Below are positions 47,888 to 57,237 of a stretch of 64,000 nucleotides of DNA, in pieces (within the stretch, counting starts at the first letter, position 1; each line of letters starts with the position of its first letter). The notes beneath the pieces were generated by a model. That model was not told where the DNA came from, made no database searches, and saw only the letters and a list, made by a program, of their open reading frames with translations. The translations under genes were made by a program, and so were the position numbers. The DNA is from Tepidibacillus decaturensis (lineage in GTDB: Bacteria > Bacillota > Bacilli > Tepidibacillales > Tepidibacillaceae). The stretch covers positions 680,423-744,422 of the forward strand of contig NZ_LSKU01000001.1 in NCBI RefSeq assembly GCF_001561915.1, read 5' to 3'.

Positions 47888-48025
47888 ATGAAAAACTTTT
47901 CATGGAACTATTTTTGCATTACAGGACAGATTGACGCTTATCTTTTATACAAGGATTGTGAAAAAGCAAATCAAGTAGAGGATGACTCTGCAATAAAAGA
48001 GCGAAAGGCATTAGAACAGACCTAA
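47888..48025 (+). CDS. yqzL: YqzL family small protein
   Basis: A 45-codon gene starting ATG 47888 after GAGGAAAGGG. The peptide begins MKNFSWNYFCITGQIDAYLLY, matching the YqzL signature (FxWxYFxxTGxIDxYLLYK). YqzL lies between era and recO in Bacillus, the same place as here. Function is unknown. The C-terminal half is charged and poorly conserved. Confidence 0.85.
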   Translation: MKNFSWNYFCITGQIDAYLLYKDCEKANQVEDDSAIKERKALEQT

Positions 48026-48063
48026 AGGATAAATAAGTGAATGGGAGAAACTGGAGCATAAAA

Positions 48064-48806
48064 ATGTTAGTAAGAACTGAAGGTATCGTGATCAGAACCG
48101 TAGATTACGGAGAGACAAATAAAATTATTACCTTATATACAAGAACACATGGAAAAGTATCGCTTATGGCTAGAGGCGCAAAGAAAACAAAAAGTCGTTT
48201 TAGTTCCATGTCACAGGTTTTTAGTTATGGAGAATATATATTTTTTTGGGAAAAGAGATGGGATCTTTAAATCAAGCTGAACATATTCGTATGTTCCCCA
48301 CCTTTCATACTGATATTGAAAAGACTGCATATGCAGCATACCTTATTGAACTTATTGATAAAATGACAGAATCAAATGATCCAAATCCATTTTTATTTCA
48401 ACAATTATTAGCTGGCCTTGAATTAATTGATGAGGGAAAAGATGAAGAAGTGATTGCCAGAATTTTTGAAATGAAAATACTATACATTTCTGGTTATCGC
48501 CCTCATCTACACTCATGTGCAATTTGCGGTAGTGAGGAGGCACTTAGTGGTTTTGACATTAGACATGGTGGTCTTGTTTGTTCTAAACATTTTGACCAGT
48601 ATCGAACGATTGCTTTACAACCAATTACCATTAAATTATTACAAATGTTTGAAATGATTGATATGAAACGAATTGGTCAGGTCAATATCAAAGATTCAAC
48701 AAAAATTCAACTTTCACATGTGATGAAGTCATTTTTTGATCAATATATAGGTATAACTTTAAAATCTAGACAATTTCTAGATCAATTGCACAAGTACAAA
48801 GAATAG
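48064..48806 (+). pseudogene. recO: DNA repair protein RecO, frameshifted at a T run
   Basis: RecO loads RecA on SSB-coated DNA with RecR. The first frame gives the N-terminal OB fold ([25 protein letters not shown]) up to [10 protein letters not shown] and then stops. The second frame begins [16 protein letters not shown] and contains the zinc motif CAICGSEEALSGFDIRHGGLVC. One extra T in the seven-T run 48241-48247 gives [16 protein letters not shown], the family sequence. ATG 48064 has GGAG upstream. The gene is otherwise full length (about 248 residues). Confidence 0.88.
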
Positions 48807-48816
48807 GAGGGATACC

Positions 48817-49209
48817 ATGGAGCCCAAAAAGGAAGATGTGCTAATAGAAATTATCCAACATCGAGTACATTGTAGTCGCGAAGAAGCACGTAATTTTCTA
48901 AAAAAACACCATTATGATTTGGTATCCGCTATGAATGAAATCAACGGAATAAAAGATGGGCCAAAAGAACATGTTATCGAAGAAGTTTTTCATGTCTCTG
49001 GAGAGAAATTATTAAAAATGTTAAGGAGTCTTCTAAAACAAACGAATTTGGTCCATTTAACTCTACAAAAAGACCAGAAAGTTCTCTTATCTATTCCCAT
49101 AGCTTTTGGGGTGTTCATGTTTTGGTTATATCCTTTCATTTCTACATTAACAACTCTTTACTTAATAAAAAGTAATTACACGATTAAGATATTGAAAAGA
49201 ATCGCATAA
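48817..49209 (+). CDS. UBA-like/DUF4342 domain protein
   Basis: The 130-residue protein starts with a UBA/EF-Ts-like three-helix segment (about 5-45, VHCSREEARNFLKKHHYDLVSAMNEING). A DUF4342-like region follows (about 60-128) with a short basic strand pair and two hydrophobic stretches (VLLSIPIAFGVFMFWLYPF, ISTLTTLYLIKS). The function is unknown. AGGAGGG precedes the ATG; the gap to recO is ten bases. In B. subtilis glyQS follows recO; those genes are absent here and this gene occupies the position. Confidence 0.75.
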   Translation: MEPKKEDVLIEIIQHRVHCSREEARNFLKKHHYDLVSAMNEINGIKDGPKEHVIEEVFHVSGEKLLKMLRSLLKQTNLVHLTLQKDQKVLLSIPIAFGVFMFWLYPFISTLTTLYLIKSNYTIKILKRIA

Positions 49210-49223
49210 TGATTTCATAGGTT

Positions 49224-49273
49224 CCCACAAAGGTAGTTGGAATAGCTTTTAAGGAAGTCTTTACTTTTGTGGG
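49224..49273. repeat. Interspersed palindromic repeat, copy E
   Basis: CCCACAAAGGTAGTTGGAAT and TTTACTTTTGTGGG flank GCTTTTAAGGAAGTC. Eight T follow the right arm, so this copy could also act as a terminator for the recO operon. It lies between the DUF4342 gene and ccpN. Confidence 0.8.
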
Positions 49274-49360
49274 TTTTTTTAGCTCTCATGTATCCCATTT
49301 AGGAATAGAGGGCTTTTTCTTTTAAACCTTTAATTAGTTCTTGCAGAAGTTGGAATAACA

Positions 49361-49378
49361 ATATAGTATATACTATAT
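49361..49378. promoter_or_regulatory. 18-bp perfect palindrome overlapping the probable ccpN promoter
   Basis: ATATAGTATATACTATAT at 49361-49378 is a perfect palindrome. A TTGGAA at 49350-49355 with TATATA at 49374-49379 (18-base spacer) would place it across the -10 region. Each half fits the CcpN-box pattern TRTGHYATAYW, as I remember it, at 10 of 11 positions (TATACTATATA). Autoregulation by CcpN is possible; AT-rich chance resemblance cannot be excluded. Confidence 0.5.
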
Positions 49379-49420
49379 AAAGAAAAAATATAAAAAGTAT
49401 AACACAATTACTTGAAGGTG

Positions 49421-50065
49421 GTGATAACGATAGAACTAACAAATCGACAAGAATTGATTTTAAAAATTGTAAAAGATGAAGGACCAATTACTGGAGAACA
49501 GATCGCTGAAAGATTAAACCTTACACGTGCCACTTTACGCCCTGATTTGGCGATCCTCACCATGTCAGGTTTTTTGGATGCTAGGCCAAGGGTTGGTTAT
49601 TATTATACAGGAAAAAAGGGTAACCAACTGATCAGTGAAACACTTAACAAAATACTTGTAAAGGATTACAAGGCAGTTCCTGTTGTCATTAAAGAAGAAG
49701 CTTCTGTTTATGATGCGATTGTGATGATGTTTTTAGAGGATGTTGGAACATTGGCAGTGATCAAGAATAAGGGGATATTAGCAGGAATCGTATCCAGAAA
49801 AGATTTGTTAAAAGCTGCAATAGGGAAACAAAATTTACAGGAAATCCCTATCTCCATTATTATGACAAGAATGCCGAATATCATTACTTGTCAATTGGAT
49901 GACCCACTGGTAAATGTAGCAAACAAATTAATTCATTATCAAATTGATTCGATTCCGGTTGTGCGTCCATTTGATGGGCTTGATGGCCTTGAGGTAGTGG
50001 GTCGGATAACAAAAACGACGATAACAAAGGCATTTGTTGAACTGGTCAATGAAAAAGATATTTAG
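49421..50065 (+). CDS. ccpN: Catabolite repressor CcpN
   Basis: CcpN represses gluconeogenic genes (gapB, pckA in B. subtilis) in response to glucose. The 214-residue protein has an N-terminal helix-turn-helix ([51 protein letters not shown]) and two CBS domains (about 85-140 and 145-205). The start is uncertain. GTG 49421 aligns with the B. subtilis N-terminus but sits within the AAGGTGGTGA binding site. ATA 49430 would have ideal spacing. TTG 49412 lacks a site. It is followed 14 bases later by yqfL. Confidence 0.9.
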   Translation: MITIELTNRQELILKIVKDEGPITGEQIAERLNLTRATLRPDLAILTMSGFLDARPRVGYYYTGKKGNQLISETLNKILVKDYKAVPVVIKEEASVYDAIVMMFLEDVGTLAVIKNKGILAGIVSRKDLLKAAIGKQNLQEIPISIIMTRMPNIITCQLDDPLVNVANKLIHYQIDSIPVVRPFDGLDGLEVVGRITKTTITKAFVELVNEKDI

Positions 50066-50079
50066 AGGAGGGAATAACC

Positions 50080-50904
50080 ATAAGTAGCCAAAACGAAAAA
50101 CCAATTATCTATGTTATTTCTGATTCAATTGGAGAAACTGCTGAATATGTGGTAAGAGCTGCTGCAAGTCAATTTAATGGGGGAACAGCTGAAATTCGAA
50201 GAATTTCTTATATTGACGACCATGAATCAATTGACGAGGTTGTTCAATCAGCGAAAGAAGTCAATGGATTAATTGCTTTTACCATTGTTGTAGCTGAATT
50301 GAAGGAATATCTTCTGAAGATTGCAGAAAAGAAGCAAGTCAAAACAGTAGATATTATGGGTCCAATGATCGATGCTTTACAGGGAATTTATAAAATGCCT
50401 CCAAAAATGAAGCCAGGATTGGTTAGGAAATTAGATGATGAGTATTTTAGAAAAGTTGAAGCGATTGAGTTTGCAGTTAAATATGACGATGGAAGGGACC
50501 CAAGAGGTATCTTAAAAGCAGATGTTATTTTGGTTGGTGTATCAAGAACCTCTAAAACCCCATTATCCATGTATTTGGCTCATAAACGTTTAAAGGTAGC
50601 AAACGTACCACTCGTTCCAGAAGTACAACCGCCAGATGAACTTTTTGAGGTTTCTAGTAAAAAAGTAATTGGTCTAAAAATAAATCCTGACCAATTAAAC
50701 AGTATACGTAAAGAAAGATTAAAAGCATTAGGGTTAACCGCTCAAGCTAACTATGCCAATTATAAAAGAATTTTAGAGGAATTAGAATATTCAGAAAGAG
50801 TCATGAAAAAGATAGGTTGTCCCGTGATTGATGTATCTAGTAAAGCAGTGGAGGAGACTGCCAATATTATTTTAGATATGTTTCGTAAAGGTGGGGAAAG
50901 ATAA
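50080..50904 (+). CDS. yqfL: Pyruvate, phosphate dikinase regulatory protein (kinase/pyrophosphorylase)
   Basis: This DUF299 protein (PDRP) inactivates PPDK by ADP-dependent phosphorylation and reactivates it by phosphorolysis. The 274-residue reading has N-terminal [19 protein letters not shown], the P-loop [29 protein letters not shown] (residues about 150-178) and [10 protein letters not shown]. There is no in-frame ATG, GTG or TTG before GTG 50149, which would remove the conserved N-terminus. The only codon well placed behind GAGGAGGG is ATA 50080. Its expected substrate gene ppdK begins one base after the stop, which supports the function. Confidence 0.88.
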   Translation: MSSQNEKPIIYVISDSIGETAEYVVRAAASQFNGGTAEIRRISYIDDHESIDEVVQSAKEVNGLIAFTIVVAELKEYLLKIAEKKQVKTVDIMGPMIDALQGIYKMPPKMKPGLVRKLDDEYFRKVEAIEFAVKYDDGRDPRGILKADVILVGVSRTSKTPLSMYLAHKRLKVANVPLVPEVQPPDELFEVSSKKVIGLKINPDQLNSIRKERLKALGLTAQANYANYKRILEELEYSERVMKKIGCPVIDVSSKAVEETANIILDMFRKGGER

Positions 50905-50905
50905 A

Positions 50906-53556
50906 ATGGCCGAAAAATATGTCTATCTATTCCATGAGGGGCATGCAGGAATGAAAGAACTGTTAGGTGGAAAAGGAGCCAATCTGGCGGAAATGACCCG
51001 TGTCGGGCTACCTGTTCCTCCTGGATTTACGGTTACAACACAAGCGTGTAATCAATATTATGAAAATAGTAAAGAATTATCAAATGAAATCAAAGACCAG
51101 ATTGTAAAAGCTCTATATGTTCTGGAAGAGAATACAGAGAAAAGACTTGGGGGGTTGGAAAATCCTTTATTAGTATCTGTAAGATCTGGTTCAGTCATTT
51201 CGATGCCCGGAATGATGGACACTGTACTTAACTTAGGTCTAAATGATGAAACAGTTCAAGTGCTTGCTAATTTAACGGGAAATCCTCGTTTTGCTTATGA
51301 TAGTTATCGCCGTTTTATTCAAATGTTTTCAGATGTTGTATTGGGAATTGAGCATTACCTATTCGAACAAGTAATTGAAGAAGTAAAAGAAAAAAAAGGA
51401 TTAAAGGAAGATCCTGAATTAAGTGCATTAGATTGGCAAGAAGTCATTGCTGGTTATAAAAAAATCGTCCTCCAAAAAACAAAAGATCCATTTCCACAAG
51501 AACCTATGGTTCAATTAGAAATGGCAATCCGTGCTGTTTTTGATTCTTGGAATAATCAAAGGGCAATTGTCTATCGTAAAATCAACAAAATCCCTGATGA
51601 TTTGGGTACTGCTGTCAATGTACAAATGATGGTTTTTGGAAACATGGGCGAAGATTCTGGAACAGGGGTAGCCTTTACGAGAAACCCATCTACAGGAGAA
51701 CGGACTTTGTATGGAGAATTTTTAATGAATGCTCAAGGAGAAGATGTTGTAGCAGGCATTAGAACACCTAAGTCCATTCATACATTAGCAGAAATAAATG
51801 CTGAAGTATATGAATCTTTTAGTCGTATTGCAGAACGATTAGAACGGCATTACAAAGATATGCAGGATATTGAATTTACGATTGAAAAAGGAAAACTTTA
51901 TTTATTACAAACCAGAAATGGAAAGAGAACTGCCCAATCAGCAGTAAAGATCGCTGTTGATATGGTAAAGGAAGAAATTATTGATAAAGAGACAGCTATA
52001 TTAAGAGTGGACCCTGATCAACTAAATCAATTACTACATCGTCAAATTGACTTATCTGCGAAGTTTGATCAGATCGCAAAAGGTTTGCCAGCATCTCCAG
52101 GGGCTGCAACCGGAAAAATAGTATTTGATGCGGATATTGCGGAAAAGTTGGGAATGGCAGGTGAAAAAGTGATTTTGGTTCGTCCAGAAACCACCCCAGA
52201 AGATATTCATGGGATTGTTGCAGCCCAAGGGATACTGACAAGTCGTGGTGGTATGACAAGCCACGCAGCAGTTGTTGCTAGAGGAATGGGGAAACCTTGT
52301 ATTACAGGCTGTGAAGAATTAAAAATAGATTTAAGAAAGAAAGAAATCGTCTTAAGTAACGGTCAAGTTCTTAAAGAAAAAGAGGTCATTTCTATTGATG
52401 GAAGTACAGGTAGAGTCATCGCTGGGGAAGTTAAATTGATTGACCCTCAGTTATCTAAAGAACTAATTGAATTGTTAGAGTGGTCTGATCGGATCAGGAA
52501 AATTGATGTTAGAGCAAATGCAGATAACCCGGAAGATGCGATGAAATCAAGAGAATTTGGTGCAACAGGAATTGGCCTTTGCCGAACAGAGCATATGTTT
52601 ATGGAGGCTACGAGGATTCCAATTGTACAAGAAATGATCCTCTCAGAAACGGTGAAAGAACGGGAGGCAGCTCTAGCCAAACTTCTCCCAATGCAAAAAT
52701 CTGATTTTAAAGGAATTTTGAAAGCGATGGCTGGTTTGCCAGTAACAATACGATTACTAGATCCACCTCTTCATGAATTTTTACCTAATGTTGAAGAATT
52801 AGTGGTAGAAATTACAAAATTAAAAATGGTGGATGAAGATTCTAAACAGTTAAGGGAAAAGGAACGACTTATGCGGAAGATTCGTCATTTGTCAGAATTT
52901 AATCCAATGCTTGGTCATAGGGGATGTCGTTTAGGCATTACCTTCCCAGAGATTTACCAAATGCAAGCAAAGGCCATTTTTCAAGCAACGATTGAATTAG
53001 CAGAAGAAGGGATCGAAGTAAAACCAGAAATTATGATTCCGCTTGTAGGACATGTGAACGAATTAAAATTGCTGAAAGAATTAGTCATAGAAACAGCGGA
53101 ACAGATAAAAAGAGAAACAGGAAAATCCTTTAATTATACAATCGGTACAATGATTGAAATCCCAAGGGCAGCCTTAACTGCAGATGAAATCGCTGAACAC
53201 GCAGAATTTTTCTCATTTGGAACCAATGACTTAACCCAAACTACATTTGGATTTAGTAGGGATGATGCAGAAGGTAAATTCTTGCACTATTATGTTGATC
53301 ATAAAATTCTACCTGATAATCCCTTTGTCACCATCGACCAAGATGGGGTAGGAAAATTGATTCAAATGGGAACAAAATTAGGCCGTAACACAAAACCTAC
53401 TTTAAAAGTAGGTATCTGTGGTGAACATGGTGGAGAAAAAAATCAATTGAATTTTGTTATCAAACAGGGCTAAACTATGTGAGTTGTTCCCCATATCGCG
53501 TTCCTTTAGCGAGATTAGCGGCAGCTCAAGCAACGATTAAACAGAAGAGAGCATAA
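50906..53556 (+). pseudogene. ppdK: Pyruvate, phosphate dikinase, frameshifted near its C-terminus
   Basis: PPDK interconverts pyruvate, ATP and Pi with PEP, AMP and PPi. ATG 50906 has GGTGGGGAAAG upstream. The N-terminal ATP-grasp domain begins KYVYLFHEGHAGMKELLGGKGANLAEM. The phosphohistidine and the PDRP target threonine lie in RGGMTSHAAVVARGMGKPC, and the PEP domain ends in [11 protein letters not shown]. The frame then slips and ends at 53473. One added A in the seven-A run 53436-53442 restores the expected C-terminus ([20 protein letters not shown] to KQKRA), stopping at 53556. Only the last 40 residues are affected. Confidence 0.9.
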
Positions 53557-53581
53557 AAGTGAATAGGTAGTTGGTAGTCAA

Positions 53582-53618
53582 AAATACACCAATTTATTCA
53601 TTCGGTGTATTTTTTTTG
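53582..53618 (+). terminator. Terminator after ppdK
   Basis: AATACACC (53584-53591) pairs with GGTGTATT (53605-53612) around a 13-base loop, followed by an eight-T run. Confidence 0.85.
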
Positions 53619-53660
53619 CGAAAAAATAAATTTGCTACTTATTTTTTCTTGTATTTTTGT

Positions 53661-53716
53661 TATAATATAGATCGTTTATTCGACAAAATTCTCCTTTTAT
53701 TTAAAAACTTTGTCGA
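53661..53716 (+). promoter_or_regulatory. Possible promoter and paired Spo0A-box-like sites upstream of yqxD-dnaG-sigA
   Basis: A TATAAT lies at 53661-53666. TTCGACAAA (53679-53687) and TTTGTCGA (53709-53716) are inverted and match the Spo0A box core TGTCGAA/TTCGACA (the second at six of seven). A further perfect TTTTGTCGAA lies at 53942-53951, before dnaG. The same bases can also form a stem-loop in RNA. Spo0A binding is inference. Confidence 0.4.
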
Positions 53717-53763
53717 GAAGGATTTTTTGTGTTTTTGTAGAATAAGTTAGATAGGAAATGAAA

Positions 53764-53978
53764 ATGATTAAAAGATTAATTGTTGATGCAGATTCCTGTC
53801 CTGTAAAGGATGAAATCGTACAAGTAGCTAAAGAATATGTGATCTCAGTCATCTTTGTGGCATCCTTTGCTCATTTTATGAGTCGAATAGAGGGTGCCCA
53901 GATTATTTATGTTAGGCTTATACCATGCAAGATAGGGAAAATTTTGTCGAAACACTACGAAAAATTTTAAATTCTTAG
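53764..53978 (+). pseudogene. yqxD: YqxD/YaiI (DUF188) remnant with internal deletion
   Basis: The first ~50 codons match the family N-terminus ([40 protein letters not shown]). After YV at about 53913 the frame becomes unrelated. From about 53916, one frame over, [18 protein letters not shown] and a stop at 53978 match the family C-terminus. About half of the ~150 residues (the conserved middle with the DYGLA and GPK motifs) are missing. One base cannot repair this, so it is a real deletion or an assembly collapse. yqxD precedes dnaG in B. subtilis too. The first frame itself continues to 53970. Confidence 0.8.
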
Positions 53979-54032
53979 CAGGAAATTTTAAACCGATGAA
54001 GAATGTAATGTGATGGAATTGAGGGTGCTTCT

Positions 54033-55865
54033 ATGTCATCTAAGTTGATACCAGATGAAATTCTACATAATATTAGACGCCATTTTGATATAGTTGATGT
54101 GATTAGCCAATATGTTCAATTAAAAAAGAGTGGGAGGAACTTTGTTGGGCTTTGCCCTTTCCATTCTGAGAAAACACCATCTTTTTCTGTTTCTCCTGAA
54201 AAACAAATTTATCATTGTTTTGGCTGTGGTGCTGGCGGTGATGTGCTTCGTTTTATAATGGAGATCGAAAACTTTAGCTTCAGAGAAGCTGCTCTGCATT
54301 TAGGTCAACAAGCAGGTATTACGATTCCTTTGGAGCATGAGCAAACCTATTATGATCCTTTGGAACAACAAAAACAACAAATGATCCAAGTCCATGAATT
54401 AGCTAGTAAGTTTTATCATTATCTTCTGCTTGAGACAGAACATGGGCAGGAATCTTTACGTTATTTAATAGATAGAGGGTTTACAAGGGAGTTGATTGAG
54501 ACTTTTTATATTGGATATGCACCCTCAGCTTGGGACACATTAAAAAACTTTTTAGTAAAAAGGGGTTTTGCTATAGAGATATTGGAGAAGGCGGGGTTAA
54601 TTATTCAATCCGATGAAGGGAACTACTATGATCGGTTTAGAAATCGTGTGATGTTTCCTATTTTTGATGCTCATGGAAGAGTGATTGCCTTTGGTGGAAG
54701 GGTTTTAGATCAAAGTTTACCTAAATATTTAAATAGTCCTGAGACCCTTATTTTTAACAAAAGTAAAACACTATATAATTTACATTTAGCAAAAAAACAG
54801 ATTCGAAAAAAAAGGCAAGCTATTTTATTAGAAGGTTATGTAGATACCATTGCTGTTTGGAATGCAGGCGTTGAGCAAGGGATTGCTACACTTGGTACTT
54901 CATTAACAGAAGAACATGCAAAAATCCTGCGAAGAGATGCGGATGAGGTGGTCATTAGTTATGATTCTGATTCAGCAGGACAATTGGCCATATTTCGTGC
55001 TATAGACACACTTCAAGAAGTTGGGTGTCAAATCAAGATAGTTCAAATGCCAAAGGGACTTGATCCTGACGATTATATTCGTAAATTTGGGGCTGAATCA
55101 TTTAAACAAGAGATTCTTGGGAATACTGTAACTGCAACAGCTTTTAAAATCCAATATATTCGAAAAGACTATAACTTAAATGTTGAATCTGATCGAATGA
55201 AATATCTTACTCATGCGATAGATATTATAGCTGACTTAACACATGCGATTGAGCGTGAACATTATTTGAAGGGACTGGCAGATGAATTTCAGCTATCATT
55301 TGATTCCTTAAAAAATGACCTCCAGCTCATTTATTATGAAAAACGGAAAAAAAAGGAGAAAACAAGGGATAATCTGGCAGTCAAGTGGAATAATAATATA
55401 AATAATGGCAATCATCTGGGTAGATCTAAAACTTTATATCCAGCTTACTATAATGCTGAAAAATATTTAATCTATTTCATGATGAAAGATCGCCAAATTG
55501 CTGAGAAAATCCAACAGGAGATTGGAAGTGGATTTCATGTGGAGGATTTTGCAGTATTAGCGGCGTATATATATTCATATTATGGTGAAGGAAATCCAGC
55601 AGATATTAGTCGGTTTCTTTCCACCCTTCAAGACCAACATGATATTCAACTTGCAACAGAAATGGCTATGCTTGATGTGAATGAAGAGATCACAGAGGAT
55701 GAGTTAAATGATTATATTATGCAAGTTAAAAAATATAATATAGAGATTATGATTAAGCAAAAAAGGGAAGAACAGCTGAAGGCAGAGCGTTCAAACGATT
55801 TTGTTAAAGCAGCCCAAATTGGACAGGAGATCATCCAATTACGTAATAAATTGAAATGGGGATAA
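54033..55865 (+). CDS. dnaG: DNA primase
   Basis: DnaG makes RNA primers for replication. The 610-residue protein has the N-terminal zinc motif CPFHSEKTPSFSVSPEKQIYHCFGCGAGGDV, the catalytic core with the TOPRIM acidic residues (LLEGYVDTIAV; VISYDSDSAGQ), and a C-terminal helicase-interacting domain. It belongs to the dnaG-sigA macromolecular synthesis operon and is followed 30 bases later by sigA. The start is ATG 54033, with GAGGGTGC upstream. Confidence 0.97.
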   Translation: MSSKLIPDEILHNIRRHFDIVDVISQYVQLKKSGRNFVGLCPFHSEKTPSFSVSPEKQIYHCFGCGAGGDVLRFIMEIENFSFREAALHLGQQAGITIPLEHEQTYYDPLEQQKQQMIQVHELASKFYHYLLLETEHGQESLRYLIDRGFTRELIETFYIGYAPSAWDTLKNFLVKRGFAIEILEKAGLIIQSDEGNYYDRFRNRVMFPIFDAHGRVIAFGGRVLDQSLPKYLNSPETLIFNKSKTLYNLHLAKKQIRKKRQAILLEGYVDTIAVWNAGVEQGIATLGTSLTEEHAKILRRDADEVVISYDSDSAGQLAIFRAIDTLQEVGCQIKIVQMPKGLDPDDYIRKFGAESFKQEILGNTVTATAFKIQYIRKDYNLNVESDRMKYLTHAIDIIADLTHAIEREHYLKGLADEFQLSFDSLKNDLQLIYYEKRKKKEKTRDNLAVKWNNNINNGNHLGRSKTLYPAYYNAEKYLIYFMMKDRQIAEKIQQEIGSGFHVEDFAVLAAYIYSYYGEGNPADISRFLSTLQDQHDIQLATEMAMLDVNEEITEDELNDYIMQVKKYNIEIMIKQKREEQLKAERSNDFVKAAQIGQEIIQLRNKLKWG

Positions 55866-55895
55866 TCAGGAAATTCAGGGAAGGAGGGAATTATT

Positions 55896-57047
55896 ATGGC
55901 GAAAGATAAGAATCTGAATGTGGAAAATAATCATGTTGATCCTGAACTTACATTGGATCAAGTAAAAGACCAGATTGTTGAAGCTGGTAAAAAACGAGGA
56001 TCCGTTTCGTACAAAGAAATGATAGCTAAATTATCCACATATGACCAGGACTCCGATCAAATTGATGAATTCTTTGAATATTTAACAGATCAAGGAATTG
56101 AAATAGTCAATGATTCAGATGATGATGACCATGATAATACATTAATAATAGAGGATGATAGGGATGAAGATCTAGATGATGAGTTTGATCTAGAAGATTT
56201 AACTATTCCCTCTGGTATAAAAATTAATGACCCCGTAAGAATGTATCTTAAAGAAATTGGGCGTGTTCCGTTATTATCTGCGGAAGAAGAAATTGAATTG
56301 GCCAAACGAATTGAAAAAGGTGATGAAGAAGCGAAACGTCGCCTTGCTGAGGCTAATTTAAGATTAGTTGTAAGTATTGCTAAACGTTATGTTGGCCGTG
56401 GCATGTTATTTTTGGATTTAATCCAAGAAGGAAATATGGGATTAATTAAAGCAGTTGAAAAATTTGATTACCGAAAAGGATACAAATTTAGTACCTATGC
56501 AACTTGGTGGATTCGCCAGGCAATTACAAGAGCGATTGCAGACCAGGCAAGAACGATTCGCATCCCAGTCCATATGGTTGAAACGATCAATAAATTGATT
56601 CGAGTTTCAAGACAATTACTTCAAGATTTAGGACGTGAACCTTCTCCAGAGGAAATTGCCAAAGAAATGGATCTAAGTACTGAAAAAGTACGTGAAATTA
56701 TGAAAATTGCGCAAGAGCCAGTTTCTTTAGAAACTCCTATTGGAGAAGAAGATGATTCCCATCTAGGTGATTTCATTGAAGATCAAGATGCTCTAGCTCC
56801 ATCCGATGCAGCCGCATATGAATTATTAAAAGAACAATTAGAAGATGTTCTAGATACGTTAACAGAACGAGAAGAAAATGTACTCCGTTTACGCTTTGGA
56901 CTTGATGATGGTCGTACAAGAACATTGGAAGAAGTTGGTAAAGTTTTTGGTGTAACAAGGGAAAGGATTCGCCAGATTGAGGCAAAAGCCTTACGAAAAC
57001 TTCGTCATCCAAGCCGCAGCAAACGGTTAAAAGATTTTCTAGAATAA
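55896..57047 (+). CDS. sigA: Primary RNA polymerase sigma factor SigA
   Basis: The 383-residue housekeeping sigma factor has region 1.1 with an acidic stretch ([20 protein letters not shown], about 74-93), region 1.2 ([22 protein letters not shown]), region 2 ([34 protein letters not shown]), region 3 and region 4 ([44 protein letters not shown]). All promoter-recognition helices are intact. AAGGAGGG precedes the ATG. A terminator hairpin follows. Confidence 0.98.
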   Translation: MAKDKNLNVENNHVDPELTLDQVKDQIVEAGKKRGSVSYKEMIAKLSTYDQDSDQIDEFFEYLTDQGIEIVNDSDDDDHDNTLIIEDDRDEDLDDEFDLEDLTIPSGIKINDPVRMYLKEIGRVPLLSAEEEIELAKRIEKGDEEAKRRLAEANLRLVVSIAKRYVGRGMLFLDLIQEGNMGLIKAVEKFDYRKGYKFSTYATWWIRQAITRAIADQARTIRIPVHMVETINKLIRVSRQLLQDLGREPSPEEIAKEMDLSTEKVREIMKIAQEPVSLETPIGEEDDSHLGDFIEDQDALAPSDAAAYELLKEQLEDVLDTLTEREENVLRLRFGLDDGRTRTLEEVGKVFGVTRERIRQIEAKALRKLRHPSRSKRLKDFLE

Positions 57048-57068
57048 TTCTTAAGTATTTGTTTTTCG

Positions 57069-57098
57069 GACCCGCAAAGCTAATTTGTGGGTCTTTTT
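57069..57098 (+). terminator. Terminator after sigA
   Basis: GACCCGCAAA (57069-57078) pairs with TTTGTGGGTC (57084-57093, one G-U) around GCTAA, followed by TTTTTCTTT. The stem ends CCCGCAAA/TTTGTGGG resemble the arms of the interspersed repeat and could be a shortened copy. Confidence 0.88.
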
Positions 57099-57237
57099 CT
57101 TTCAATAAATATAACTAACTTCTTGTTGTTTTCAATTTTACATTTTTTAATAACCTAATGCAAATTTCCAAATAAAACTTTTTTTGGATGAATGCCTCCT
57201 TATTTGCGTATTCTATGTAAATGAGGAGTGATATCTT

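Noticed and set aside
53680..53722. H-type pseudoknot (TCGACAAA/TTTGTCGA with TCCTT/AAGGA) as a riboswitch
   Set aside because: The second stem has only five pairs, no known ligand class matches, and the DNA reading as Spo0A-like sites is at least as good.
57069..57098. sigA terminator as a full copy of the palindromic repeat
   Set aside because: Only the outer CCCGCAAA/TTTGTGGG is similar and the inner core is missing; a simple terminator explains it.
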